Under the pieces are notes generated by a model. It searched no databases. It was not told where the DNA came from and saw only the letters and a program-made list of their open reading frames with translations. Positions 21,561-32,132 of a stretch of DNA of 64,000 bases are shown one piece after another. How positions within the stretch are numbered: the stretch's first letter is position 1; the number at the start of each line of letters is the position of its first letter. Both the position numbers and the translations under genes were made by a program. Source of the DNA: Aphrocallistes beatrix (taxonomy: Eukaryota; Porifera; Hexactinellida; Sceptrulophora; Aphrocallistidae); assembly GCA_963281255.1 (NCBI GenBank), contig OY725489.1:4464001-4528000 (forward strand), written 5' to 3'.

Positions 21561-22880
21561 CTAGGGCGTCTTGCGGGTCATGGTATATTTCGCAGACTAT
21601 AATAGTATTCTAATCAGTTTTAATCTATAACACAACCTTATATCTTAGCTTGATTTACTGAAAATCTTAGCTTGATTGAATGATAATTGCAAATTTCTGA
21701 TAAATTTATTCACACATCATTTTAACATACTGGTAAAATTATGGCTTCCAAGGATGACACTTTTAATCTGAAATGGAGAGCTTACATTGAGTTTCGCACA
21801 AAACTCCGCATCCAGCAGGTACTCATCTACAACGAGTTGCAAGAGGTATTGTGCATGGACTGCCCTTCCAGATCAACGATCGAGCGATGGGCTGCATGAT
21901 TTCAGTCAGGAAATACAGACGTCACAGATCTACCTCGATCTGGAAGATCGGTTTCCGTCAGCACCCCAGAGAATGTTGCTCTAATCGAGAGCAAAGTCAG
22001 GGAAGATAAGTGTATAACAATCGAGCAGTTAGAGCAGAGTATGGAGATTTCATCGGGGACAATTCATTCCATTCTGACTACTCAGCTTGGTTTCCGATCC
22101 ATTTGCGGTAAGTGGGTCCCTCATAACCTCGGCGTTCAACAAAAGCTCGCACGTGTAAGGACTGCCAAGAAACTCCTGGAAACCTATGACGGTTGTGATC
22201 CTAGACGCCTAGCTGAAGCTATAACCGGGGATGAGACTTGGGTCTATTATTCAACCCCGTACAGCAAGTATAAAATGCGATCATGGGTGAGAGGGGACGA
22301 AAGACCGACCCAAATTCCTAGGCCCGACTTCAGAAAACCGAAGGTCATGTATACTATCTTCTTCAATAGTAGTGGAATAGTCTTGCAAATACCTTCTGAA
22401 AGTGGAAAAACAGTAAACGCAACGTTTTTTACAGAGAAAGTACTTCCAAACCTAATAAAAACGTGGAAGAGCTCCGTCCCAAGGCTAAAATGAGGGGAAT
22501 AAAATTATTGATAGATAATGCTAGCTCTCATACAGCCAAGCTTACTAAAAAATTCTTGGAATCGGAGGGGTTAGATTTACTTCCCCACCCACCCTACTCA
22601 CCTAGCTCCCTGTGATTTTTGGCTATTCCCCAAGCCCAAAATCCACCTTCAAGACAGGGAATTTGAGTCGAAACAAGCCCTCGGGTCTGCCCTGTACCAC
22701 TTCTTCAAATCCATCCCCGAAGAAGAGTACATAAATGCATTCATGAGGTGGGTGGAAAGATTGAAACGCTGTGTAGAAGTAGGAGGGGGGTATTTCGAAT
22801 ATATAATACATTGAAACATATTCTATGACATTTATTTATTATTTTATGGTATGACCGCAAATACTTTTTGAATGCCCTAG
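21561..22880 (+). mobile_element. Mariner transposon, complete, 1.32 kb
   Basis: TA dinucleotides at 21559-21560 and 22881-22882 flank the ends CTAGGGCGTC and, inverted, CTAGGGCATTC. The terminal repeats also share TTGCGG-GTCAT, with a short gap in the left copy. Length and target are typical of mariner elements. Confidence 0.85.
21741..22814 (+). pseudogene. Mariner DD34D transposase, broken
   Basis: From the ATG at 21741 the frame runs through an N-terminal helix-turn-helix, meets TGA at 21897-21899, and continues in the same frame to 22493 with VPHNLGVQQK (the linker) and AITGDETWVYY (first catalytic Asp). A frame change near 22455-22470 leads to LLIDNASSHTAKL (second Asp). A small deletion near 22603 loses the start of the third catalytic block, after which CDFWLFPKPK is in frame again to the TGA at 22812. 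The spacing of the last two Asp matches 34 if the deletion is allowed for. So three lesions: one nonsense and two frame changes. Length, about 350 residues, is normal for the family. Confidence 0.85.
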
Positions 22881-22893
22881 TAAAATATGAATA

Positions 22894-22945
22894 TCCTTAC
22901 TATTAAAACGTAATGTTTGTGTATATAAGCTACAGTCAATCTGTG
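22894..22945 (+). repeat. Helitron 5' end (TCCTTACTATTAAAAC)
   Basis: An A at 22893 is followed by TCCTTACTATTAAAACGTAA, the form of a Helitron 5' terminus inserted after A. The same end is seen at 46141 and 48178 on the minus strand. No 3' end can be matched to it. Confidence 0.55.
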
Positions 22946-23101
22946 TAATCAGTTATTTCATGAAGAGCCTAGTGATTTCACGAAATTAGTAGGCTTTTCG
23001 TGAAAAACCCACACTCATTTCACGAAATGCCTAGTAATTTCGTGAGATCACTAGGCATTTCATGAAATCCCTTTTCACAATCTGACTGTAACATATATAT
23101 A

Positions 23102-23378
23102 CAGTAGAACGTCAGTTATCCGAAATTCAGTTATCCGAACCCCTTGGTTGACCAAATTAAAATATATTAAATGTATAAATGATGCATCTTGAGTTGAGAA
23201 TTGAAATTATTACACTGCCATCATTTTATATACTATTGATGAAACCTCATAAGCTAATAAGTATTTTATCCATATTCCTGACTACTTAGTACTACTGACC
23301 AACTTTTCTATATAATCACATAATAAATTCAGTTATCCGAACCCCCGCGGTCCCAACCCGTTCGGATATCTGACGTCC

Positions 23379-23382
<4 letters not shown>
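23102..23382. mobile_element. Pogo/Tigger-like MITE
   Basis: The left end is CAGTAGAACGTCAGTTATCC. The right end inverted reads TAGTAGGACGTCAGATATCC. CAGTTATCCGAACCCC occurs inside both ends. It abuts a long TA microsatellite on the right, so the exact end there is soft. Non-coding. Confidence 0.7.

Positions 23383-23438
<56 letters not shown>
23383..23438. repeat. (TA)n microsatellite
   Basis: About 28 uninterrupted TA repeats between the MITE end and the inverted GC-hairpin repeat. Frames that translate it are meaningless. Confidence 0.95.
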
Positions 23439-23440
<2 letters not shown>

Positions 23441-23929
23441 CGAATTGATTGAAGAAACTACCAGGCACAGAAAGGTCATTTTGGGAATGTGGGGGGCTTT
23501 TGGCTATGGCTCCACTAAGTTCTGACCTCAGACGGAAATGTCGACTCATCATGGAATTATGTCGTCATTGTCGCCTTTTTTATAATAAGAAATTTCAGTT
23601 TTTTTACTATAAATCAGCCATTTTAAGTCAAAGAAGGCTGAAATTTTAATACAATGTGTATATAAATATATCTCACATATGATGCAGCTACCATCAAAAA
23701 ATGATGACTCATCACTTATGACGTCATCATTACGCATCAAAAATTTTAGAAATTGACAAATTTGGTGATTTCTCGTGCGATATCGATTATAACAGTAGGA
23801 CATACGTACTTAGAGATGTTATCTCCCTTTTAAGGCTCGCAGGGCGCCTTCGGCGGACACAAAGTGTCCGGCAGCCGCGCAGCGCAAGCAAGCGAACCGC
23901 GCTTGTATCTTATATTTTAAAACACAATG
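23438..23929 (-). repeat. Full-length GC-hairpin repeat (copy D)
   Basis: Inverted counterpart of 10691-11185. It begins AACGAATTGATTGAAGAAAC and ends in the module (23838-23918) with GCGGACACAAAGTGTCCG. It carries TGACTCA (23705-23711) and TGACGTCA (23719-23726), sequences matching AP-1 and CRE-type bZIP sites. No gene. Confidence 0.8.
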
Positions 23930-23939
23930 TTTTTTTAGT

Positions 23940-24075
23940 ATGCTTCCTATATTATTATATTGGTTCTATGATCCAATATAATAATATAGTAGCAGTACTA
24001 AAATGAGTGCAGGTGTCCGGCCGGCCGTAAGTGGTGTACAGACCAGAGTTATATCGCCCTGAAATTTTTGCAAAG
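23940..24075 (+). repeat. Hairpin repeat of the unknown-ORF family, short copy
   Basis: TATTGGTTC..GATCCAATA hairpin (near 23957-23980), then AAATGAGTGCAGGTGTCCGG. It follows GC module copy D directly, giving the element order without the ORF. A second short copy is at 26936-27075, and the same block ends both ORF-bearing copies. Confidence 0.7.
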
Positions 24076-24114
24076 CTGCAAACATATATGTAGATCTGCA
24101 CCTCCTCATAGATT

Positions 24115-24310
24115 AGTTTACTTAATACGAAGTAAATTCTATTTATCCTAAATTTTCTGCTACAGTTCTGATTTCATTAATGTCAAATGACAATTCAGCA
24201 TACTTAGTACAAACAAGAATGCAACGTATTGTTCTCTAATATCTCCGAGGGACCACTGGGTAACTCTGCGGATACAGTGTCCGCAAGCGCGCTTGTACTT
24301 ATAAAAACCG
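24115..24310 (-). repeat. Repeat with GC hairpin module (copy E)
   Basis: Same order as 2855-3130: GAAGTAAATTCTATTTA, TGATTTCATTAATGTC, TGACAATTCAGCA, then the module (24246-24295) with GCGGATACAGTGTCCGC and AAGCGCGCTTG. Diverged and shortened. Confidence 0.65.
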
Positions 24311-24589
24311 GAGGGTGATGAGATTTTTTTGACAGTGCACATCTACCACCATAATAAGAACCTACATCCGCGATTTGGTAAAAATCGGATTGTTAGATTT
24401 CGCAGTAGCGCGAGTACGGACATACATACATACGGAGGGACGAGATACTCCGTCCATGCCATAAGGGCATCTCCCTACAAGAGCTGCACTAAAATGAATT
24501 TGGGATCAGGAGGTTAGTTCATAAACGAATATTCATATAAATCGGGTTCATAATAAGCGACCATGACTGTGTTGTACTGAAAATATGAT

Positions 24590-24650
24590 ATTCGAAATCT
24601 ACACCCCTAAAAACCCCATGTCACCCGTTGGAAGGTCTTCTCTAACATGT
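24590..24650 (+). repeat. Helitron-type body repeat fragment
   Basis: ATTCGAAATCTACACCCCTA, then CCCATGTCACCCGTTGGAAG, as in 21000-21260 and, inverted, 46735-46790. A short CCTAAA/CCGAAC run follows at about 24748-24775. Confidence 0.6.
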
Positions 24651-25128
24651 TTTTTAAAATTCATAGCTTTGATAATTAGAGAATATTATGCAATATTACT
24701 CCAGTCTGCCCTTCCTGTGGGAGGGCTGATTTTATTTGAGCTCAACCTAAACCTAAACCTGAACCCGAACCTGGTACGAACCCGACACGATCCAACCCAA
24801 TATTGATAGCTATGCATAATGTTATTTATTGAGGCTAAATCCTCCGTCTAGCATAATAATCGAAAACTGAATATCATATTTCCCTGATTGCTTGATAAGG
24901 CCCCAGGAGGATAAGATGCGAACATTTTAGACATATGAATAGAAAACCATGTTATTTGATAGGCAAACTGTCCATCATATTTTTTAGTCATTAGAATCCC
25001 AATAGACATTTTACAAGTGGTTTACTTCCTCCCCTGATGGACTACTAATTGCATGTGCTCAAGTGATGCAAAGTTATCATGCGAATTATCATTAATTAAA
25101 AAACCCTAATTTGACGAGGGTTCAAAGG

Positions 25129-25205
25129 TATAAATAGAAATGACCCCACTTTCATTTTCAACTCAGTTCACTTTCAATTACCTTTCACTTTCAATTCAAC
25201 ATTCC
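25129..25205 (+). promoter_or_regulatory. Possible TATA/Inr promoter with TTTCA array
   Basis: TATAAATA at 25129-25136 is followed about 35 bases later by TCAGT (25163-25167), the arthropod initiator form. Between and after them ACTTTCA repeats several times. Two further copies of the same block, lacking a full TATA box, lie at 26363-26456 and 26460-26540, so the unit is repeated DNA and perhaps part of a retroelement end. No downstream gene is confirmed. Confidence 0.3.
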
Positions 25206-25591
25206 GCGGCAAACTAGAGTTTAACGTTTCCATGACTTCACTCGATTGGAATTTATCATCGAAATTTGCGTGCTTGCATATTTTAATTTATATGTGTAAC
25301 TAGTTTCGCAACTCTGGAATTGGTATGTGAGAAACTTCGTGTGCAGCCTATCATTATAAATACAACTGAATAGGCTCAACAAAGTCAATAAATCTCAAAA
25401 ATATGTCATCTGCTCAGCTTCTACAAAACACTTTCCTATTTTTATTGTTTCATTTTATGTATATATTGCAATTTTTTATTAATAACTTATTTTGGTTAGC
25501 TAAATTCGACTTCCAAATATTTGCCGTTCCAGACCTCATTCTAACATTCACTTTCCACTGCTCCCCAAGCAAATATTCCTCTGCCCAGTAC

Positions 25592-25726
25592 ATGATCGAG
25601 TCGAACCAAGGCAACTTGTGGCAGAAGTGGAGAACATCAGTTACGCTTTCATACGAGTCCCAGTCCAGTTGCGAGGCATGTGGTGAAGCTAGAATCTATC
25701 AATTAGGAAAACAGAACTATGATTGA
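25592..25726 (+). pseudogene. PHD-finger fragment (first half), second copy
   Basis: The frame NQGNLWQKWRTSVTLSYESQ, then SSCEACGEARIYQLGKQNYD, ends in TGA. ESQSSC-x-A-C-x-x-A matches 1634-1762, and the flanks up to about 25800 also match. Only the first Cys pair of a PHD finger is present. It lies downstream of the TATA-like block at 25129, so it could be an exon, but no acceptor or partner exon is convincing. Confidence 0.4.
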
Positions 25727-25799
25727 GATACAAGATCACAGGTTGGAAAATTTCTCTTTATTGACTTTCAGTTCTTTCAGTAATGTAAATTATTACGAT

Positions 25800-26360
25800 C
25801 ACCTATGTGTAATATCGAGAGGGATACTGCTAAACCAGATGCATATTTTTCAGCAATTCATTTACGAGCCTAATACATGTATTCAACCACATTGCTGTAT
25901 TCTACAATGGCGTCCCCCGAGGGTCAACATGGAATTTCGAAAACAAAGGATTTTTCTTCTAGGGGGGAGATCACTTAGCAGATTTTATGATGCACAAAGC
26001 TAGCTGAAGATCTAGGGGCGCTGTAAGTCTCCCAATGGGGTCAAAGGGTAAAGCACCTCAAAGTTACCTGTAAATAACTCGAGATATGCTCAAACTGACT
26101 AAATTTTAAATCCTGATAGGTGTATGAATTACTAGAAACGAGAAATACATTTTTACCAAGGGGGATAACAACTCGTTTGTGCTGCAATCGAAAATAGAAT
26201 CTGGGGGAGGGAGGTTCACATGTATCCTGTGAACAGTGCGATGTATTCCCCTGTTCTAATAATTTCGAACCGGTGCTTCACTAATTCCTTCACTAAAGTA
26301 TTTAAACCAGGAAATACTTGGGGTCAAAGGTATATTATATCCCTAAGATTACTTGGGGTC
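25800..26360. other. No gene seen
   Basis: AT-rich with short unrelated frames. ACTTGGGGTCAAAGGTATA occurs near 26318-26337, with a relative near 26351. A GGGGCGCTGTAAG block near 26015 resembles sequence at the left end of the Helitron. Nothing else is recognisable. Confidence 0.4.
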
Positions 26361-26362
26361 CA

Positions 26363-26540
26363 AGGTATAATTAGAAATGACCCCACTTTCATTTTCAATT
26401 TCAATTCACTTTCAATTTACTTTCACTTTCAATTCAACATTCCTGGGAAAAGTAGAGATAAATAGAAATGACCCAGCTTTCATTTTCATTTTCAGTTTAC
26501 TTTCAAATCACTTTCACTTTCATTTCAACATTCCTGGACG
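26363..26540 (+). repeat. Two tandem TTTCA-rich units
   Basis: GAAATGACCCCACTTTCATT and GAAATGACCCAGCTTTCATT start the two units. Each contains about six TTTCA words and ends TTCAACATTCCTGG. They repeat the block at 25128-25205. Confidence 0.75.
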
Positions 26541-26935
26541 TGCACGGGATATCATATATATTAATTATTACTCAAAAAACATAGAACCAACTAGTTTAAT
26601 ATTTTAGCATCGTGTTCAAGAGCTCGAGTAAAAGGTATCATATTATCTAGTATTAGAATTGAATAGTCGAAAGAATTCAGATAGAAAATAAATTATACAA
26701 AAATATTCGCAAATTATGATTTTTGTTCACTTCATGTACCATTATTCACAAAATGAACAACGGTCATATCATTTTATAGACTAATATATTGAAGCTATCG
26801 CAGGGTTGCCATCTCCTCGGTCATAAAAAAAAGGACACTCAGGGATAGATCGAAGATTTAGAAAAACGATGTAAAGAGAGAGCGTAGCAAACGACAATAA
26901 TGGCTGTCTGGGTGCTAGCACCCCAAGGAATTGTT

Positions 26936-27075
26936 TTGAATGTTTTTAGTGTGCTTCTATATCATTATATTGGATCTCTGATCCAATATAATGTTATAGT
27001 AGCACAGTTCTAAAATGAGTGCTGGTGTCCGGCCGTATGTGGTGTACAGACCTGAGTTTAAGAGATATCGGTTTG
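26936..27075 (+). repeat. Hairpin repeat of the unknown-ORF family, short copy
   Basis: ATATTGGATC, loop TCT, GATCCAATAT forms a perfect 10-bp stem at about 26968-26990. AAATGAGTGCTGGTGTCCGG follows. Matches 23940-24075 for about 130 bases, including GTGGTGTACAGACC. Confidence 0.75.
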
Positions 27076-27360
27076 AATTTTTTTGTGAAGCTGCGAACAT
27101 ATATGTAAATTCTCACCTAGGGTTTCGATTTCCAAAATATGCTAAATCATCATGATAGCCATTCTAGTATATAATCTACAAGTAAAACGTAAAAGGACAA
27201 GAATGAGTTTATAAGAACAAAAAGGACAAAAAACGGAAAAAAAGGACAATAAGGACAAAAAGCGAAAAAAAAGGACAAAAAGGACAGCATATTTTAAAAA
27301 GGACAGGTAGCAAAAAAGAAGGACTGTCCTTTCTAAAAAAGGACGTATGGTAACCCTGAG

Positions 27361-28285
27361 CTATCGCAATGGCTTGCTTATTAATAACCTTACTTGGACT
27401 TGGGGTCAAAGGTTTATATATTGGCTAGCCAACACCTAGGCTAACATTACCGATATTTTCGGTGTTCGCCAACCTTACTATTAAAACTCGATTAATGTTT
27501 ATTTGTATATAGACAGGCACGCTTCGCTTGCTTGCGCTGCACGGCTGGCGGACACTCCCTTCGGTCGCCTGGGGTCACATTGATTAATTATACGAGAGAT
27601 AACATCTCAAAATAAGTCTGTCCAACTGTTATAATCTATATCGCACGAAAAATCACCAAATTTATCATTTTTTAAAATTTATACAAGCGCGCTTCGCTTG
27701 CTTGCGCTGCGCGGCTGGCGGATACTGTGTCCGCCGGAGGCGCCCTTTGGGCGCCTGTTGTCACCATTGATTAATTATATGGGAGAAAATATCTCTAAAT
27801 ACGTCTGTCCTACTATTATAATCTATATCACACGAAAAATCACCAAATTTATCATTTTTTAAAATTGGAAATTGGAGCTCAGAACTTACTGGAACCATAG
27901 CCAAAAAACTCCCACATGCCAAAAATTAACTTTCTATGACCGGCAGTTTCTTCAATCAATTCGTTACAGATATATATATATATATATACAGTAGAACTCG
28001 GTTAGTACGTACCCTTCCGGGAAGCGGAAAAAAGTACGTACTAACCGAGTTGATATTACATAGGAATCTATATAATAAATGAATTCTGGGAAAGAGAAAT
28101 GAGTACGTACTAAGCCGAAGTACGTTGTATCCAGAGTACGTATTAACCGAGTTCTACTATATATATATTTATACACATATATACACATTAATCGAGTTTT
28201 AATAGTAAGGTTGGCGAACACCGAAAATATCGGTGATGTTAGCCTAGATGTTGGCTAGCCAATATATAAGCAAGCCATTGCGATT
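27361..28285. repeat. Inverted arms enclosing two GC modules and a MITE
   Basis: Left arm 27361-27513 and right arm 28170-28285 are inverted copies (ATATATTGGCTAGCCAACA, TTTTCGGTGTTCGCCAA, TTAAAACTCGATTAATG). Between them lie GC module F (27518-27575), module G with its AT-rich body (27681-27975) and a pogo-type MITE (27989-28158). The TTAAAACTCGATTAA part matches the Helitron 5' end seen elsewhere, so this may be two Helitron-type copies head to head. Confidence 0.6.
27989..28158. mobile_element. Pogo-type MITE
   Basis: The left end CAGTAGAACTCGGTTAGTAC pairs with an inverted right end AGTAGAACTCGGTTAATAC. The inside repeats AGTACGTACTAA. TA-rich flanks hide the exact target. Non-coding. 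Confidence 0.7.
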
Positions 28286-28670
28286 TGATTGAAGAAACTG
28301 CCAGGCACAGAAAGCTGATTTTTTTGCATGTGGGAGTCTTTTGGCTATGGCTCCACTACGTTCTGAGCTCAGACCAGTGGTTCCCAACCTCTTTTACCTC
28401 GTGCACCCCTTGACACCTAAAAATTATTTTGTGCACCCCAGGACCCACCTAAGTCTGAAAAACTCTATTGATCCGACTTGTCATTGCAATAAGGACGACT
28501 AATAATGACGAATCCTTGTCCCGTGCACCCCAGTTTGAGAACCGCTGGCTCAGACGAAAATTTCGACTCATCATGGAATTATGACGCCATTGTCACCTTT
28601 TTATAATTAGAAATTTCAGTTTTCGACTATAACTCAGCCATTATAGGTACTAGAAGGCTGAAATTTGTCC
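28286..28670 (-). repeat. GC-hairpin repeat, body part only, split by a MITE
   Basis: Minus-strand copy of the 10691-11185 body: TTGATTGAAGAAACTGCCAG at 28290, then, after the MITE, CGACTCATCATGG and TATAACTCAGCCATT. The GC module half is absent. Confidence 0.7.
28375..28547. mobile_element. hAT MITE, 173 bp
   Basis: The ends are CAGTGGTTCCCAAC and, inverted, CAGCGGTTCTCAAAC. The exact 8-bp duplication GCTCAGAC lies at 28367-28374 and 28548-28555. GTGCACCCC occurs near both ends. It splits a GC-hairpin repeat whose two parts join cleanly once it is removed. Confidence 0.9.
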
Positions 28671-29339
28671 CAGAATTGTCTGATCTACTTAAAATAATAT
28701 TTCTGGTGAATTAATTGGTTCCAATGGAATTATCTCAATATGGATAACGAACAAAATTTTGTTTTCAATATTTACTGCATAATCCATTGCCATTTATGCA
28801 GTCCCGGCAGCTCGAGGCACATAGATTTCCAATGTTTCCAAGAGTCAGGTGTGAGACATCCCATATAGTAGAAGTGAGTTTTAAGTACTTGAATTGGAAG
28901 CTTTCTTCAGGACTTTCTGCCATCTCAATATATATTTTTTGATGTTTTCAGACATCGAAGCATTGGCCAGTTTAGATTTTTAGATGCCTCTGCTTGGGCA
29001 AATAATAGAATGTTTTAGAATCTGAAATAAGAACTGTGCATTCATGTTATGTGTGGAAATAAGAGGAATATCCTCAGAGGAAAAAAGCCTAATTATTGTT
29101 GACCTTTACGGAATGTTTTGTGATCGGTTTTACTCGTTTCTGTCCCCAGTTAGTCAACATTCGTACTCTATATACTTCGGAAACTTGAAAGAAACCTCGA
29201 AAAATTGCATTCCTTTTACATATGATAAGGGTTTCATGAGTGAATTCTGCTGAGCTATAACTTTTCTGCAGCTGGACTTTAAAAGATGTCTCAATGTGTC
29301 GCAAAATGTCAGATCAAAAATTATATAACTTCTACCCAT

Positions 29340-29480
29340 AAATAATCTACGCCTTACTCCAAATTACAACAACCAAATACGAATACTGATATTCGGTTCC
29401 CAACCGAATATCAACTATTTGCTCAATAGTATTTGGCTAACCGAATATTGAACGATTCGGTTGCAACCTTGCTAAAAATT
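29340..29480. repeat. Palindromic AACCGAAT repeat
   Basis: ATTCGGTTCCCAACCGAATA is a near-perfect palindrome, with further AACCGAATA words to 29465 and a tip TTGCAACCTTG. A relative with ACCAAATAATTTGGT lies at 47990-48140 and ends TTTCAACCTTG. Probably hAT-type MITEs. Confidence 0.5.
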
Positions 29481-29738
29481 TAGGAAGGGACTCATTTCAA
29501 AAGTTGGCTACTATACACAGAATAGTCGAGAAACTAACAATTCCTAGCGTTTTAAGTATACATATGGTTTTATCTTTATTTTTCTATATTTGAGCGGAGT
29601 TATTATTTTCCCGACAATGACCTACGGTCCATTCTATTTATAGCATATACCCCGCATTTCTAAAAATGCTTCCCTGCCCAAATGACTACCGAAAATGAGT
29701 CAGCAAAACCTATTGTCATAATTATTTGTTACTTACAG

Positions 29739-30240
29739 GGTGGTCCAAAATAGAATGTACCCTAAATCTCTTCTGCACTGTCAATCAATTTTATTCTTAA
29801 AGCTATGAAACTCTTGAAATATCAGGATAACTTAGCTTGAAACATATCCTGTGAATATCAGGTCTCTAACTCGAAATCTCTCGGTTTTAGAGGGTGTTGT
29901 TTTACTGTCTACATGTCCGTCCAGGTAACAGTGGGCCTCATCAGAGGTCTAGAGGAGGGAGAGGAAGGACTTGTTGCCATTCCGCGCGGTGGCTTCAATC
30001 TTATTTGATAAAACTCTAACCTGACTTCATTATCCTTATCTGAGAGAGTCTAGTGAGTGCTGATGCGGTAGGGGAACAAGTGGAAATCCTCCTCCATGAC
30101 TCTCATCCTCGATGTTCGCGGAATAACGAGTGTTTGACTCCTCTTTCTGGTTGATCTGCTGGGGGATTCAATCACGGAATCTCGGATGCGGTCTTTGAGG
30201 GCCTGTGCATACAGTTTCTTCCGTCCTGAATGAGTTTACA
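29739..30240 (-). pseudogene. Mariner/IS630-type transposase fragment
   Basis: The minus strand between about 30237 and 30021 reads KLYAQALKDRIRDSVIESPS, then RSTRKRSQ, IPRTSRMRVMEEDFHLFPYRI, and a stop. This is the second helix-turn-helix part of a mariner/IS630-class transposase. Downstream on the minus strand, at 29739-29760 (plus orientation CAGGGTGGTCCAAAATAG), is a terminus typical of such elements. The catalytic part is missing, so this is a deleted copy with one end. Confidence 0.55.
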
Positions 30241-30259
30241 AAGAAATATCATAAATTAT

Positions 30260-30445
30260 ATGAATGAGTTTTTCAAATAATTCATAATTCAGGATTCTGA
30301 ACTTTCGAGCAATTCATAATTCCTGAATTTTGAATTATTCGAATTTTTCAATAATTCATGAATTAATAAACCTAGCATATTGGTTGACTAATTCATGCTT
30401 GAATTATGAATTATTCGAATAATTCATAATTATTTGCCATTTTTT
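30260..30445. repeat. AATTCATAATT-rich palindromic tract
   Basis: Words AATTCATAATT, GAATTATTCGAAT and AATAATTCATGAATTA repeat in both orientations. No clear ends, and no coding potential. Confidence 0.6.
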
Positions 30446-30479
30446 AATGAATTAGTCAACTTAGATACATACAAGTATT

Positions 30480-30664
30480 ATGATGGGAATCAGAGGGGAG
30501 AGTGAGGGGGAGAGGCGGCGGAGGGTTGAGAGGGCGCGGAGGAGGGAGGAGAGGCCGCGGAGGAGGGAACAGCGGGAGCTCCTCTTCCCCCGCCTCATTG
30601 AACTAATTGAAGGGACTAATAGAATCGCCCAAGAGTACTTTGCACCTTCACCTGCTTCTTCATT
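30480..30664 (+). CDS. Possible first exon of a short-exon gene
   Basis: ATG at 30480 opens a GC-rich frame of 61 codons, strongly basic and acidic (ESEGERRRRVERARRREE), then LLFPRLIELIEGTNRIAQ and YFAPSPASS. It ends at a consensus donor ATT|gtaagt (30665) with two bases over. The base composition is unlike the AT-rich surroundings, as expected of an exon, though simple-repeat DNA could do the same. Three candidate small exons downstream (31689-31724, 32069-32132, 32711-32743) have good acceptors, and all continue the frame at phase 2. I do not recognise the product. There is no signal peptide, and the Arg/Glu stretch may form a charged helix. Without transcripts this is a hypothesis. Confidence 0.35.
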
Positions 30665-31688
30665 GTAAGTTTCTTTCTTTATTTACTTAATTCTAAAAAG
30701 GTTGCTGTTAATACGTACTAACTTAATCCTAATTCAAGAAATATTATTTTATTCGAACCGTACTTTCTTATTATCTCTATCATATCGACTGATATTTACT
30801 CTTGGACCTATTAATGCTAACACCAGGGACGGTCGAAATTTGTTTGTATTACCGGAGTTAGTTTTAATCGAGGTTATTTACATATATATATTCCTCCATA
30901 GGAGATAAAATATATGTTCGTATCAACGAGGTTCTATTGTATATAATCAAGTGTCAAACTGAGAAGGGGCTTCGGGAATAATTCACCAGTTGAAGGGGCT
31001 TCTAGGAGATGTTCAGGTCAACATTCTTATTAAGTATCTTGGTCATCTTCGAATCCAGGGGGTTTAAACTCCTCCCAGTCCCCCTCGGGTCCGGCACCTA
31101 TGAGTCATTACAGTGCATATTATAAATATTTGTATGTCGTTTAGATCTAGTCTAGCAGACTCTCCAAATAAAATAATGTGAGTACCTTAACATACATTTT
31201 CTTACAATAAAATTGTTTACCTGGGGGGAGGGGGTTGGGGGATGCAGATTACAAATATTATCAGGACAATATTTAAGTATTTTGTTATTTTTGTTAACAA
31301 TAGTTATATAAAGTAACCAAATTCTAAAAATAGGTTGAGCTTTTAACAACTGATATATTTTAAGTGGTGTCGATATGATAAAAAAAATTTTGTGTTTACA
31401 AGATAAAGTAAAACATTTCGAATTGGATTAATGGAAGGGATCAATACTAGCTAGCATCTGTAGCGTCTGAACTAGACTGATATCTCCAGGTGCCTGCTCT
31501 ACGGACACGAAGTTTTCGCTAGCATCGCGATGCAAGTGCACGAAGCACGCTTGTATTAGCTGAAAAATATCATATCTGAAATTATTTTTCAGCTGGTGGT
31601 AGTTAGGGCTAAAGTTTAGGAGGATATACAGTACTTATATTTTTCTTTTATTAATGCTATATTTCGTTTCCTTTTTTTCATTACCTAG

Positions 31689-31724
31689 AATCGAAGCTGC
31701 AAGTATGATATCATGTAAAAGAAC
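31689..31724 (+). CDS. Candidate 36-nt microexon
   Basis: Flanked by TTTTTTCATTACCTAG before and gtaagt after. Joined at phase 2 to the upstream exon it encodes IEAASMISCKR and leaves two bases over, so its length is a multiple of three. The next candidate exons also begin with Ile-Glu, which supports a repeated exon design. Confidence 0.3.
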
Positions 31725-31910
31725 GTAAGTGTATATATATAATATAATTATAATATATCTCTTGATCCCCCTACTCATTCAAGTGCAGAAATAAAATGAA
31801 GAAATACAATTATAGCATTAAATGAAGAGATGTGATCTAGTGCCTGCCCCCTTTCAAATTTAGATATCCCAGATTGCCCCCTTGCATGCAAATCCTGTAT
31901 GAAACACTGG

Positions 31911-32087
31911 TATGTAAGGATCAGTCTCCGATAAGCAGGCATCTCTCTTTAACGGACAAAAGCCATATCCCTAATGGATCTGATATTCAGAGACTCTACT
32001 CAATATTGATTAGAAACTGAGTGAAATTTGCTTTACTGAGGTATATAATATCCTTTTGTTTTATCTAGGATTGAACACGTCGGAGGA
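31911..32087 (+). repeat. Direct repeat, copy 1 (intron plus acceptor)
   Basis: About 176 bases, starting TATGTAAGGATCAGTCTCCG and ending ATCTAGGATTGAACAC, are repeated nearly exactly at 32554-32730. Each copy includes a polypyrimidine tract, a TAG acceptor and the first codons of a candidate exon. Confidence 0.85.
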
Positions 32088-32132
32088 GGTAGTGGAGGTA
32101 GCGGAGGATGCCATCGACAGACGAACAATGAA
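32069..32132 (+). CDS. Candidate exon with Gly-rich peptide
   Basis: After TTTTGTTTTATCTAG the frame gives IEHVGGGSGGSGGCHRQTNN and Glu before a weak gtgtgt donor. It begins in the same phase as the other candidates but would end at phase 0, so its donor is doubtful. The upstream intron part is duplicated at 32554-32730. Confidence 0.25.

Noticed and set aside
23316-23552. 78-codon frame containing an Ile-Tyr run
   Set aside because: Translation of the (TA)n microsatellite between two repeats.
24745-24780. Telomere-like CCTAAA run
   Set aside because: Only about three imperfect units, grading into CCGAAC and similar words. Too short and degenerate for a telomeric tract.
25403-25726. 107-codon frame starting MSSAQLLQNT as a secreted protein gene
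   Set aside because: The first half is hydrophobic AT-rich sequence, and only the PHD-like last 45 codons match another locus (about 1634). No start or splice support for the whole frame.
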